From Adonisia turfae CCMR0081 (GTDB lineage Bacteria; Cyanobacteriota; Cyanobacteriia; Phormidesmidales; Phormidesmidaceae), in NCBI RefSeq assembly GCF_011009555.1, contig NZ_QXHD01000004.1, forward strand, positions 3,008,585-3,057,358: 48,774 nucleotides of DNA. Reading direction: 5' to 3'. Each line of letters opens with the position of its first letter. The first letter of the stretch is position 1. The position numbers and the translations under genes were made by a program. Shown piece after piece: positions 41,283 to 48,774 of this stretch. The notes beneath the pieces were generated by a model. It saw only the letters and a program-made list of their open reading frames with translations, was not told the origin of the DNA and ran no database searches.

Positions 41283-42704
41283 CTATTCTGCCTCCACTAC
41301 GGTAACTTGATAGCGGGTATACCCTGAAACAATGGGTTTAATCACCCGGAAAGGGCGGATTTCACCCGGCAGCAGCGGGGCGTCGTTATTTTGAATGGCC
41401 AGGATGTCTTCTTTCTGTAAAAGCCGATCGTTGGCGCTATAAAAGTTGGCTTCGAGCTTGAGTTTTTGAATGGGAACATCGCTGGTATTGATAATCACCC
41501 ATTCAGCATTAAAAGTGTTCGGACCTGTGGGCGGCTTTTTCTGATCGGTGTCCGTTTTGTCGGTGGTGTTAGCGGTCGGGTCCAGATTGTCAGGTTTAGT
41601 GGGTATCGCCATATCGGATACGCCAACGTCTTCACTGCGACTGGCGAGTTCAAAGCGGATGCTGTCAGATTCTAAGGATTCCCAGCTGTAGTTGATCGGT
41701 GTGGGTGGCACATAGGTTCTGCGGGCGGGGGCCTGCTCTAGATGGGTGACGCCCAGACGCACACTGGCTAAATCTGAGGGAATTTTTTGGAGCAAATTAA
41801 AGGTGTGGGTATCGCCAGGGCGAATGATGGCATCGCTGGTGGCAATGGCTTCTTTGCTGGTGGATGCGATCGCAACATCATTGCGGTCCAGGAACTCCAC
41901 ATTCAGCGCAAGTCTTCTAAATTCTTGGTCACTGGCATTGATAAAAATGCCCTGCAGCTGATAGTAAACCTCGTTTTCGTAGTCCCCCAGCTCCGACAGC
42001 CGTGCTTCTAGCACCAGACCCGCATGGTCAAAGAAAACGGGAATGTCCACATCAGCGGAAAAGTCTAGTTCTACCGTGCTGGCTGCGGTATCAGCAGCGG
42101 CCTGGGTAGCATCGCCGGAGGCATACAGGGCTGACCCTGGAACGATGGTGCCGGGGGCAGGCCCCATGGGTGCTGGGGGTTTAGAGAACATGGGTAAACG
42201 ACTGACACCCATTAACCCAATGCCGACCGTAGCAGCGCCACCGGCTAACAGGGCCACCTTTTGCCGGGTCCATTGAGAGGCGTTTTTTGGGCCTTTTGCC
42301 GGGTTATGCTCTAAAAAGCTAATTAAAACCAGTGCTTCCTTGTCATCGGGTTTAAGTTCCACACAACGCCTGGCAACGAGGAGCGATCGCTGACGATCCG
42401 TGGCGTCTTTGGTGCGGTTATGGCGCAGGTTATAGACATTGGCTAAGGAATGCAGCACCTCCAGGTTAAGCGGATCCAAATTGGCTGCCTGGTTGAGTTC
42501 CTTAACAGCATCATCAACGCAGCCAAATTCGATGTACGCACGACCACGGGTGAGGTGTGCCTGAGCCTGGTTGTTAATGGCCTCCAGCTCAGCATCTGTA
42601 ATCCCCACCTCTTCAGCAATGGCTGCGAGGGTTGCGTGCGTTACTGGTTTTTCCCAAGCCAGCAGTCGTTGAATATAAGCTTCAATGATGCGATCTCGAC
42701 CCAT
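41283..42704 (-). CDS. TPR / membrane / FxLYD-like protein, paralogue B
   Basis: 473 residues with the same domain order as paralogue A: helical cap MGRDRIIEAYIQRLLAWEKP, TPR units (GRAYIEFGCVDDAVKELNQA, LNLEVLHSLANVYNLRHN), membrane segment near 167-190 (VALLAGGAATVGIGLMGVS), and two FxLYD-like beta domains (VYYQLQGIFINASDQEFRRL and FNAEWVIINTSDVPIQKL). Two inserts distinguish it: a Pro/Ala/Gly-rich stretch after the membrane segment, and a Thr/Asp/Lys/Pro linker (about 370-395) between the beta domains. GGAGTAGATT ahead of the ATG holds the GGAGT ribosome site seen in all members. A 34-base element 50 bases upstream is shared with paralogue C. Confidence 0.75.
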   Translation of the reverse strand: MGRDRIIEAYIQRLLAWEKPVTHATLAAIAEEVGITDAELEAINNQAQAHLTRGRAYIEFGCVDDAVKELNQAANLDPLNLEVLHSLANVYNLRHNRTKDATDRQRSLLVARRCVELKPDDKEALVLISFLEHNPAKGPKNASQWTRQKVALLAGGAATVGIGLMGVSRLPMFSKPPAPMGPAPGTIVPGSALYASGDATQAAADTAASTVELDFSADVDIPVFFDHAGLVLEARLSELGDYENEVYYQLQGIFINASDQEFRRLALNVEFLDRNDVAIASTSKEAIATSDAIIRPGDTHTFNLLQKIPSDLASVRLGVTHLEQAPARRTYVPPTPINYSWESLESDSIRFELASRSEDVGVSDMAIPTKPDNLDPTANTTDKTDTDQKKPPTGPNTFNAEWVIINTSDVPIQKLKLEANFYSANDRLLQKEDILAIQNNDAPLLPGEIRPFRVIKPIVSGYTRYQVTVVEAE

Positions 42705-42753
42705 AATCTACTCCGTGTCTACTCAATGCATTCCCTATCCCCTGAGTGAATAA

Positions 42754-42787
42754 GGATAAAAATGTGACTAAGTTGAGTAAAGTCTTT
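42754..42787 (-). promoter_or_regulatory. conserved upstream element of paralogue B
   Basis: 34 bases that match 27 of 34 positions with 44220-44253. On the minus strand both contain AAAGACTTTA and, further on, TTAGTC. It begins 50 bases before the ATG of paralogue B, a position that fits a promoter or activator site. Confidence 0.5.
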
Positions 42788-42930
42788 GTGGTAGGAGCAC
42801 AAATTGGATCTTGATCAAGATTGTTCAAGGTGCCGTTGTCGCTGATGGTGTCCCTGTCCCAGTTTAATCTGAACCATTTTTCTCTCGGTTGCGACTAAAC
42901 TGTTTGACCCAACAGTTTAAAGTTGTTGCC

Positions 42931-44169
42931 CTAGGGGACAGATGCACTCCAGGTAGAACTATCAGCACTGGGGGACTCATAGGTGGTGAGACCAACAACC
43001 TGCTGAATGTCATTCACAGTGACACGAACGCTCATTAAGTCTGGCGTAATTTTGTGAAAGAGTCTAAAAGACCGGGTATCGCCAGGTCGGATGATGGTGT
43101 TTGTGTCAGTTACACTAACTTGATGAATAATGGAAATCGGCAAGCCATTCCCATCTAACAATTCCACCTTCAGGTCAAGCTTGATAACTTCTTGGCCACT
43201 GTCATTAATAACAATGCCATGGAGCTTGTAATAAGGCTCTCCTTTATACTCACCCAGGCGCGACAACCTCGGTTCAATCAGTAGGCCAGGATAGTTAAAG
43301 GCCACCGGTACATTGGGGCCTGGGTCAAAGGTGTAGCTACCGGTACTGGCCGTTGTGGGTCCAGCGGTGTCAGAAAATGTGTCTTCTGGATCGATCTCGA
43401 CGATGGTGTCAGAAAAGACAGGCAAACGGCTAACACTCATAAAACCAATACCAATGATTCCGACACTACCCACTAGCAGTGCTAGCTGACTGACCAATGC
43501 CGCTGCATTTGGGGTACGAATCGGCTGCTGTAGAAAGAGAATTAGCAGGGCAATTTTTGTCTTAGTTCGACGAGAGAGCATTGTCGGACTAAAGACATTT
43601 TCTAGAAAGCCAATCAAAATAAAGATGTTTGGCTTTGACTGTAACGAGATTGCTTCAGGAATAGCATTGCGCCGTAGAGACCGCACCAGTGCCTGGGCTT
43701 CTTTATTCTGGGGCTGTAGTTCTATGCATCGCTTAGCCAGACGTATTGCTTCCTGACGATCTTCCAGACCACTATCCTGTTTGTAGCGAAGGTTATAAAT
43801 CTTCACTAAAGCAAACAAAACGTCCAGGCTGATCGGATTTAGAGCTTTAGCCTGATTAAATTCATCAAGAGCCTTCTCCAGGTAGCCAAATTCAATATAG
43901 TTCTGGCCACGGCTAAGATGTCCCTTAACCTGTACATTGATAGCCTCTATTTCACCCTTGGTAATGCCGACCTCTTTAGCAATTGCTTCGAGGATGGCTG
44001 GTGTCACCGGCTGGTTCAATTCAAGCAGCCGTTGAATATAAGCTTCAATAATGCTAGCGCGACCCATAAGTGTACTCCGTTTTAGCAATTGCCTGAGGGT
44101 AGATTGCGTAATCGGTTTTGTAGGCAAGCGATCATCGGAAATCGTCTCAATGATGCTGACCCAACCCAT
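42931..44169 (-). CDS. TPR / membrane / FxLYD-like protein, paralogue C (rearranged)
   Basis: 412 residues from the ATG at 44169. A second start at 44067 (Met35) begins the N-terminal cap seen in the paralogues (MGRASIIEAYIQRLLELNQP). Residues 1-34 (MGWVSIIETISDDRLPTKPI...) look like a diverged copy of that same cap, and both Mets have a GGxGT ribosome site, so the 5' end was partly duplicated. The conserved upstream element sits 51 bases before 44169, which favours that start. The TPR part is as in A and B. About 40 extra residues (ENVFSPTMLSRRTKTKIALL...) precede the membrane segment. The protein stops after the first beta domain (YYKLHGIVINDSGQEVIKL), so the second FxLYD-like domain is missing. 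It is the first gene of the array. Confidence 0.7.
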   Translation of the reverse strand: MGWVSIIETISDDRLPTKPITQSTLRQLLKRSTLMGRASIIEAYIQRLLELNQPVTPAILEAIAKEVGITKGEIEAINVQVKGHLSRGQNYIEFGYLEKALDEFNQAKALNPISLDVLFALVKIYNLRYKQDSGLEDRQEAIRLAKRCIELQPQNKEAQALVRSLRRNAIPEAISLQSKPNIFILIGFLENVFSPTMLSRRTKTKIALLILFLQQPIRTPNAAALVSQLALLVGSVGIIGIGFMSVSRLPVFSDTIVEIDPEDTFSDTAGPTTASTGSYTFDPGPNVPVAFNYPGLLIEPRLSRLGEYKGEPYYKLHGIVINDSGQEVIKLDLKVELLDGNGLPISIIHQVSVTDTNTIIRPGDTRSFRLFHKITPDLMSVRVTVNDIQQVVGLTTYESPSADSSTWSASVP

Positions 44170-44219
44170 GGTTGACCCCGTCCCTTGTTAATGAATTCGC
44201 AATGGGCCTTATTAGATAC

Positions 44220-44253
44220 GGATAAAGTTTCGACTAAATTCAATAAAGTCTTT
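44220..44253 (-). promoter_or_regulatory. conserved upstream element of paralogue C
   Basis: The partner of the element at 42754-42787. It starts 51 bases before the ATG at 44169, nearly the same distance as for paralogue B. The match extends over GGATAAA, GACTAA and TAAAGTCTTT (plus-strand words). Confidence 0.5.
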
Positions 44254-44370
44254 ACAGTGCATCCATGATTTAGGGCAATGGCATCAAGGGATAGATAGCG
44301 AACTAGAGACGATGCAACGTTAAACTACAACGTGACTGTTTAATCTAGATCAGGGTGCGATCTTAATGGG

Positions 44371-44952
44371 ATGCGCCCGATTCTGGTTTTTCCTTGCGGT
44401 CCAACTGTGTTCCCGTTGTGCCTAGTGGTGTCTGTTAACCTTACCCCTGATCAACTACGTTCTATTAAGGGCCAGCTTGACCTGGTGCTGATTGCCCTTG
44501 AAACACTTGTGGGCATTGGATCAGAAGCAATTTTAGATCAGGCCAAAGCCGCCGGACTCAACACCCTCCTATCGGATCGGGTAAACCTGTGGCGGTTGCG
44601 GCAGTCGAGTCCTTTGCGTAAAGGGCAGGGCCGTAAAAAACTGGATGTGGATGAGGCGCGGGCGCTAGTGTTGACCACAGCCCAGCTAGCCAGCAAACAT
44701 CGGCAGGCCATTCACCAGGCTGTAACCGCGTTAGAAAAGGCGACAGCAGACAGTACCCCACCCCACCGTGTGGCGATTTTAGGCGACTATCTCGATCGGT
44801 TTAGCAATACCTATACTGAACGGATGGAAGCGGATGTGAAGCCCAATGTGTTGGAGAAACTTGCCTTTCAGCTATTAATTGATTTGCTATTTTATAGCGG
44901 TGGTGGCGGCCAGCAGCGACTTTGGCAAGCGCTTTTAGATCGGGCCGAATAG
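44371..44952 (+). CDS. DUF3038 protein
   Basis: 193 residues. LDLVLIALETLVGIGSEAIL, then DEARALVLTTAQLASKHRQA and AILGDYLDRFSNTYTERMEA are the conserved blocks of DUF3038, a family I know only from cyanobacteria. It is helical, without a signal or membrane segment. The first 20 residues (MRPILVFPCGPTVFPLCLVV) are hydrophobic and may not be translated; a later start (near VSVNLTPDQL) would fit the family better. It is divergent from paralogue C and followed by aroK after 51 bases. Function unknown. Confidence 0.75.
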   Translation: MRPILVFPCGPTVFPLCLVVSVNLTPDQLRSIKGQLDLVLIALETLVGIGSEAILDQAKAAGLNTLLSDRVNLWRLRQSSPLRKGQGRKKLDVDEARALVLTTAQLASKHRQAIHQAVTALEKATADSTPPHRVAILGDYLDRFSNTYTERMEADVKPNVLEKLAFQLLIDLLFYSGGGGQQRLWQALLDRAE

Positions 44953-45003
44953 ATTGACCCCGAATAGGCCGATAATGGGTGGGTCAAAAAACGCACATGG
45001 CAC

Positions 45004-45570
45004 ATGACCACAGAGCTGCTTAAGGGTACAAACCTATACCTGGTAGGCATGATGGGTTCTGGCAAGACGACCATCGGCAAACACCTGGCCAAACTTCTCA
45101 ACTACCGCTTTATTGATACTGACGATGTGATTGTGCAGGCCACTGGGCAAAGCATCAATGACATTTTTGCGGCGCAGGGGGAAGCGGCTTTTCGCGATAT
45201 TGAAACCCAGGTGCTAGGCCAGGTTGCGCCCTATACCCACACGGTCATCGCCACGGGCGGTGGCATGGTGATTAAACAGCAGAACTGGAGCTATTTACAA
45301 TCGGGGCTGGTGGTGTGGATTAATGTGGCCGTTGATGAACTGATCGCTCGCCTGAGTCGAGATAAGTCCCGTCCATTGTTACAGGAGGGCGACCTGCGCC
45401 ATAAGCTCACCACGCTGTTAGAGCAGCGCCAGGCTCGTTATGCCCAGGCCGATGCGACGGTGGTTTATCAGCATGGGGAAAAGGTGGATGCGATCGCATC
45501 CCGCATCCTCGATACCCTACAAACCGTCATTACCGAAAACCCGGCCACCAGCACCACCCTCGATCATTAA
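45004..45570 (+). CDS. aroK: shikimate kinase
   Basis: 188 residues, normal length. It phosphorylates shikimate at the 3-OH with ATP in the pathway to chorismate. Motifs: P-loop GMMGSGKT (15-22), the shikimate-binding FIDTDDVI with Asp38 and Asp40, FRDIE with Arg64, the ATGGGMV loop (83-89), and the lid SRDKSRPLL with the catalytic-site Arg. It is followed by argB on the same strand after a palindromic repeat, so the two may be transcribed together although their pathways differ. Confidence 0.95.
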   Translation: MTTELLKGTNLYLVGMMGSGKTTIGKHLAKLLNYRFIDTDDVIVQATGQSINDIFAAQGEAAFRDIETQVLGQVAPYTHTVIATGGGMVIKQQNWSYLQSGLVVWINVAVDELIARLSRDKSRPLLQEGDLRHKLTTLLEQRQARYAQADATVVYQHGEKVDAIASRILDTLQTVITENPATSTTLDH

Positions 45571-45577
45571 CCATTTT

Positions 45578-45605
45578 GCAGGGACGTTCCATGGACCGTC
45601 CCTAC
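45578..45605. repeat. GCAGGGACG palindromic repeat between aroK and argB
   Basis: GGGACGTTCC and GGACCGTCCC form an imperfect ten-base stem with one mismatch around AT. The outside reads GCA / TAC. It belongs to the same general family as the palindromes at 23907 and 47790. Confidence 0.65.
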
Positions 45606-45631
45606 CCCCGTTCCCTATCCCTTCAATCCAT

Positions 45632-46501
45632 ATGGAAACCGCTGCCAATCGCGTTCAAATCCTCAGCGAAGCCCTACCCTACATCCAACGATTTCGTGGC
45701 CGTACCGTTGTAATTAAATACGGCGGCGCTGCCATGAAAGACAGTAGCCTCAAGGATGACGTCATTCGCGACATTGTATTTATGGCCTGTGTCGGCATTC
45801 ACCCCGTTGTCGTTCACGGCGGCGGGCCTGAAATTAACACCTGGCTCAGCAAGCTCAATATTGAACCCCAGTTTAGAGACGGTTTGCGCGTCACCGATGC
45901 CCCCACCATGGATGTGGTGGAAATGGTGCTAGTGGGACGGGTAAACAAGGAACTGGTCGGTTTAGTCAACGCAGCGGGCGGTAGCGCCGTTGGCCTCTGT
46001 GGCAAAGACGGCAATCTGATCACCGCCCGCCCCCATGCGGCTGAGGGCATCGGCTTTGTCGGCGAAGTCACCCGCATCGAACCTCAGCTTGTCAAATCCC
46101 TGGTAGAGGCAGGCTACATTCCTATCATTTCCAGCGTTGCCGCCGATATCAATGGCCAACCCTACAACATCAACGCCGACACCGTTGCCGGTGAGCTAGC
46201 CGCCGCCCTCGGTGCCGAAAAGCTGATTCTGCTCACCGACACCCCCGGCATCCTCAAGGACTACCACGACGCCTCTACGCTCTATAACAAACTCGACATT
46301 CAAGAAGCCCGTGCATTGATCGATGCCGACATCGTTTCCGGCGGCATGATTCCCAAAGTCACCTGCTGCGTCCGCGCTCTGGCCCAGGGCGTCCGTGGTA
46401 CTCACATCATTGATGGGCGAGTGCCCCATTCACTACTCCTCGAAACCTTTACCAACTCTGGCATCGGCACAATGCTAGTCGCCTCGCATCAGACAGCTTA
46501 G
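45632..46501 (+). CDS. argB: N-acetylglutamate kinase
   Basis: 289 residues from the ATG at 45632. The frame is open upstream to 45440 inside aroK, but [20 protein letters not shown] is the standard start of cyanobacterial ArgB. It phosphorylates N-acetylglutamate, the committed and arginine-inhibited step of arginine synthesis. [10 protein letters not shown] has the catalytic Lys and glycine loop, [14 protein letters not shown] binds the phosphates, and [20 protein letters not shown] and [11 protein letters not shown] are the substrate and second Lys sites. The N-terminal helix of about 20 residues is the mark of the hexameric, arginine-sensitive form, which in cyanobacteria is also activated by the PII protein. 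Regulation here is inferred from the family. Confidence 0.95.
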   Translation: METAANRVQILSEALPYIQRFRGRTVVIKYGGAAMKDSSLKDDVIRDIVFMACVGIHPVVVHGGGPEINTWLSKLNIEPQFRDGLRVTDAPTMDVVEMVLVGRVNKELVGLVNAAGGSAVGLCGKDGNLITARPHAAEGIGFVGEVTRIEPQLVKSLVEAGYIPIISSVAADINGQPYNINADTVAGELAAALGAEKLILLTDTPGILKDYHDASTLYNKLDIQEARALIDADIVSGGMIPKVTCCVRALAQGVRGTHIIDGRVPHSLLLETFTNSGIGTMLVASHQTA

Positions 46502-46563
46502 AATAGGGCGCAGGGTTTGATGTTTAACTGTAAACCCTACGCCCTATTCCTCCAACCTTAGAT

Positions 46564-47712
46564 ATGTCAGCTACCTGGTGGAAAAAACTCAAACAAAACT
46601 CCCTGGCCCGGTTTGGCGCTACGGTTCTGATTATTTTCTACCTGACGGTAGCATTTGCAGAGATAACGGCTCCCTATAATCCTTACGAGCAGCAGCCCAG
46701 TGGGTCATTGCTACCGCCGACTACGGTGTATTGGACGGATCAGGTATCTGGGCAGTTTATTGGTCCCCATGTGTATCCAGTGACCCAGGGACCGGTAGAC
46801 ATTGAAACCGGTGAGCGAGTAACTGCAACAGATTTTTCAAAGCCATCACCGATTCGGTTGTGGGTTAAAGGATCAGAATATAAGCTGTTTCAGCTAAAGC
46901 TACCCTTTGTGAAAAGCATTTCCTTTGAAGAGTCCATGCAGCTAGAAGAGACAGAACTCTTTAAAGGGTTTACCTTTGACCGTCATGTATTTGGCACCGT
47001 TGGTGAAGGTAAGTGGAATATTTTTGGTACCGATGAGTCGGCCCGAGACCAGCTCAGCCGATTGATCCACGGTGGTCGCATTAGTCTCAGCATTGGTCTT
47101 GTGGGAATTATGATTACGTTTCCCCTGGGCCTATTGGTGGGCGGCATTTCTGGTTACTTTGGCGGTACCGTTGATACGGTGATCATGCGCCTGGTTGAAA
47201 TGATTATGACCATTCCAGGTTTCTTCTTGTTGGTCACACTGGCGGCGGTGTTACCAGCGGGCCTCAGCAGTTCCCAGCGATTCTTACTAATTGTTCTGAT
47301 TCTGTCATTTATTGGCTGGACGGGCCTAGCACGGATTATTCGCGGTGAAGTGTTGTCGTTAAAAGAACGCACCTTTGTGCAGGCGAGTCAGGCCATGGGG
47401 GGGCGGTCGTTGCACATCATTTTGCGACACATTTTGCCCCAGACAGCCACCTATGTGGTTATCTCAGCAACATTGGCAATTCCAGGTTATATTCTCTCAG
47501 AGTCAGCCCTAAGCTTTATTGGTCTGGGCATTCAGCAGCCGGATGCATCCTGGGGCAACATGTTATCTTCGGCAACAAATGCATCGATTTTGGTGTTGCA
47601 TCCGTGGTTGATTTGGCCTCCGGCAGCATTGATTGTGATTACGGTGTTGTGTTTTAACCTGTTAGGTGATGGTCTGCGGGATGCGTTGGATCCACGTAGT
47701 TTGGAGGAATGA
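46564..47712 (+). CDS. DppC/OppC-like ABC transporter permease
   Basis: 382 residues. The first membrane segment (FGATVLIIFYLTVAFAEI) is followed by a long outside loop of about 125 residues (45-170), longer than in E. coli DppC. The permease core then has five segments, including ISLSIGLVGIMITFPLGLLV and GYILSESALSFIGLGIQQPD. The EAA-type loop VQASQAMGGRSLHIILRHIL contacts the ATPase. The final motif DGLRDALDPR is typical of DppC-type peptide/nickel transporters. The partner permease, ATPase and binding protein genes are not next to it, which is common in cyanobacteria, where these genes are scattered. The substrate is unknown. Confidence 0.87.
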   Translation: MSATWWKKLKQNSLARFGATVLIIFYLTVAFAEITAPYNPYEQQPSGSLLPPTTVYWTDQVSGQFIGPHVYPVTQGPVDIETGERVTATDFSKPSPIRLWVKGSEYKLFQLKLPFVKSISFEESMQLEETELFKGFTFDRHVFGTVGEGKWNIFGTDESARDQLSRLIHGGRISLSIGLVGIMITFPLGLLVGGISGYFGGTVDTVIMRLVEMIMTIPGFFLLVTLAAVLPAGLSSSQRFLLIVLILSFIGWTGLARIIRGEVLSLKERTFVQASQAMGGRSLHIILRHILPQTATYVVISATLAIPGYILSESALSFIGLGIQQPDASWGNMLSSATNASILVLHPWLIWPPAALIVITVLCFNLLGDGLRDALDPRSLEE

Positions 47713-47714
47713 TC

Positions 47715-47846
47715 TCCCAGGGTGGGCACAAGGCACCACCCCTACAGGGTTATTGGTTTGAACCGGGGGTATGAATGATGGCACGACGTAGGGGCACTCC
47801 CTTGTGGATGCCCCTTGCGATATGGTTGCCAAGTTGCAATCCTCGA
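47715..47846. repeat. interspersed repeat, left copy flanking the Uma2 gene
   Basis: The first 80 bases (47715-47794) match the end of the window (48696-48774) at all but two positions. The following sequence (GGGGCACTCCCTTGTGGATG, then CCCC and GCCAAGTTGC) matches the middle copy at 48580-48633. It contains two short palindromes: GGGTGG / CCACCC, and GGGGCA / TGCCCC. Confidence 0.85.
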
Positions 47847-47911
47847 TGCATCCGGATTTTGGAAAAATAGTGGGCACGCTATCCTAGAGTCAATCGCAAC
47901 CGGTAATCCCC

Positions 47912-48499
47912 ATGACGATTGCTACGAATAAAACCTTAACTCTGGAAGAGTATCTGACCTACGACGATGGTACAGGTGCTCGCTATGAGTTGGTCAACGG
48001 GGTGTTAGTAGAAATGCCAACCGAGAGCCCGATTAATAAGACCATCGTCATGTTTTTGGTGAGTTATTTTTTGCGGTTAGGGATTCCGTATTACAGACTT
48101 GCTGTTGGGCATCAGCTAGAGGTTACATCTGAGAAAGCGTCGGCGCGGGAACCAGATTTAGTAGTGCATTCGGAAGAGTCTGCCGCTGCAATTTTGCGGG
48201 ATGGTAAGTTGTTGCGGTTGGGAATGCCGATACCTGATTTGGTGGTGGAAGTGGTATCCAGCAGTGATACGGATCTGAAATCGCGAGAGCGGGATTATGT
48301 GGAGAAGCGACAGGAATATTCAGAACTCAAGGTGCCGGAGTATTGGATTATCGACCCAGTGGCAGAGGTTGTTTGTGTCTTAACGCTGGTGGATGGGGAT
48401 TATCAGGAATGTAAGTTTGAGAGTGATCAGGTATTACTGTCGTCTCAATTTACTGTAGTGGATTTAACAGCTAATCAGGTACTGCGAGCTGGTCTGTAG
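47912..48499 (+). CDS. Uma2-family (DUF820) putative endonuclease
   Basis: 195 residues, typical. LTLEEYLTYDDGTGARYELV is the conserved start; REPDLVVHSEE (with the PD motif) and PDLVVEVVSSSDT (the 'E-V-x-S' strand) carry the PD-(D/E)XK nuclease core; KVPEYWIIDPVAEVV is the C-terminal strand. Uma2/DUF820 genes are present in tens of copies in many cyanobacteria. They are linked with restriction-like or mobile-element functions, but the biology is unresolved. Here the gene is alone and enclosed by near-identical repeats, so it may have moved as a unit. Confidence 0.88.
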   Translation: MTIATNKTLTLEEYLTYDDGTGARYELVNGVLVEMPTESPINKTIVMFLVSYFLRLGIPYYRLAVGHQLEVTSEKASAREPDLVVHSEESAAAILRDGKLLRLGMPIPDLVVEVVSSSDTDLKSRERDYVEKRQEYSELKVPEYWIIDPVAEVVCVLTLVDGDYQECKFESDQVLLSSQFTVVDLTANQVLRAGL

Positions 48500-48531
48500 A
48501 AGGCTTTAGCTGTAGATATAGCGTCCCGTTA

Positions 48532-48650
48532 TCCCAGGGTGGTCGGTTTGAATTGGGGTCAAAGATTATGGCACGACGTAGGGGCACTCCCTTGTGGATG
48601 CCCCCTCCGACATCATCGCCAAGTTGCGATCCTCACAATTCCGGATTGTC
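48532..48650. repeat. interspersed repeat, middle copy after the Uma2 gene
   Basis: Starts ATCCCAGGGTGG, lacks about 30 bases present in the left copy, then continues with GCACGACGTAGGGGCACTCC and CCAAGTTGCGATCCTC. It is 33 bases after the Uma2 stop. Confidence 0.8.
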
Positions 48651-48695
48651 ATGAGGATATTTGTGCTCTGGAATTCTGGTGAATGACGTCTGTTA

Positions 48696-48774
48696 TCCCA
48701 GGGTGGGCACAAGGCACCACCCCTACAGGGTTGTTGGTTTGAACCGGGGGTATGAATGATGGCACGCGTAGGGG
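48696..48774. repeat. interspersed repeat, right copy cut by the window end
   Basis: 79 bases that equal 47715-47794 except for one substitution (TTATTGG to TTGTTGG) and one lost A (GCACGACG to GCACGCG). The copy continues outside the window. Confidence 0.85.

Noticed and set aside
47738..47830. tRNA-like or CRISPR-like reading of the repeats near the Uma2 gene
   Set aside because: No cloverleaf can be drawn and there are no regular spacers; the copies are few, unequal in length and palindromic.

Overview
This window is almost certainly a cyanobacterial chromosome segment, probably from a filamentous, Leptolyngbya-like organism. Reasons: many HIP1 octamers (GCGATCGC, for example near 7650, 15325, 23850, 26040, 37300 and 45490), cyanobacterial families (CruP, DUF3038, pentapeptide proteins, an HpsE-like glycosyltransferase), and the short palindromic and heptameric repeats typical of cyanobacterial intergenic DNA. 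I found no tRNA, rRNA, CRISPR array or intact insertion sequence. Genus-level placement is a guess.

Layout. (1) 1-1366: 3' end of a large surface protein with DUF11-like repeats. (2) 1.5-10.4 kb: an extracellular polysaccharide cluster with five glycosyltransferases (one fucosyltransferase-like, one HpsE-like), a polysaccharide pyruvyl transferase and two sulfotransferases. This suggests a pyruvylated, sulfated glycan, possibly a hormogonium or sheath polysaccharide. (3) 11-23.3 kb: mostly housekeeping and single genes: a histone-H1-like protein, hisA, a SirB1-family protein, cruP, a frameshifted membrane protein gene, a pentapeptide protein, cutA, a cysteine-dioxygenase-like cupin, an FGE-fold lipoprotein, a tiny Cys-rich repeat lipoprotein, a beta-hydroxyacid dehydrogenase and a SagB-type oxidoreductase. 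(4) 23.3-32 kb: a pentapeptide protein, a membrane-anchored coiled-coil/TPR protein, a 131-aa protein ending in Gly-Gly that looks like a MoaD/ThiS/ubiquitin-type beta-grasp protein, its apparent operon partner (a DUF4132 protein), then a Trypco1-like protein and a membrane WD40 propeller on the other strand. (5) 32-36.7 kb: a ferric-reductase-like membrane protein, a receiver-pseudokinase and a c-heme (CxxCH) hybrid sensor kinase, preceded by a highly structured intergenic region that may encode a small RNA. (6) 37-39.7 kb: bestrophin and ubiD, separated by a heptameric repeat array. (7) 39.8-44.2 kb: three tandem paralogues of a TPR / one-TM / FxLYD-like protein. (8) 44.3 kb to the end: a DUF3038 gene, aroK, argB, an orphan DppC-like permease, and a Uma2 nuclease gene bracketed by near-identical direct repeats.

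The strongest lead for something undescribed is the beta-grasp Gly-Gly protein plus DUF4132 pair at 26975-30015. Next are the candidate RNA at 36687-36952, the evolving three-paralogue array, and the repeated use of interspersed palindromes as gene ends or in-frame coding inserts. All functional calls rest on reading motifs by eye; no database search was run.
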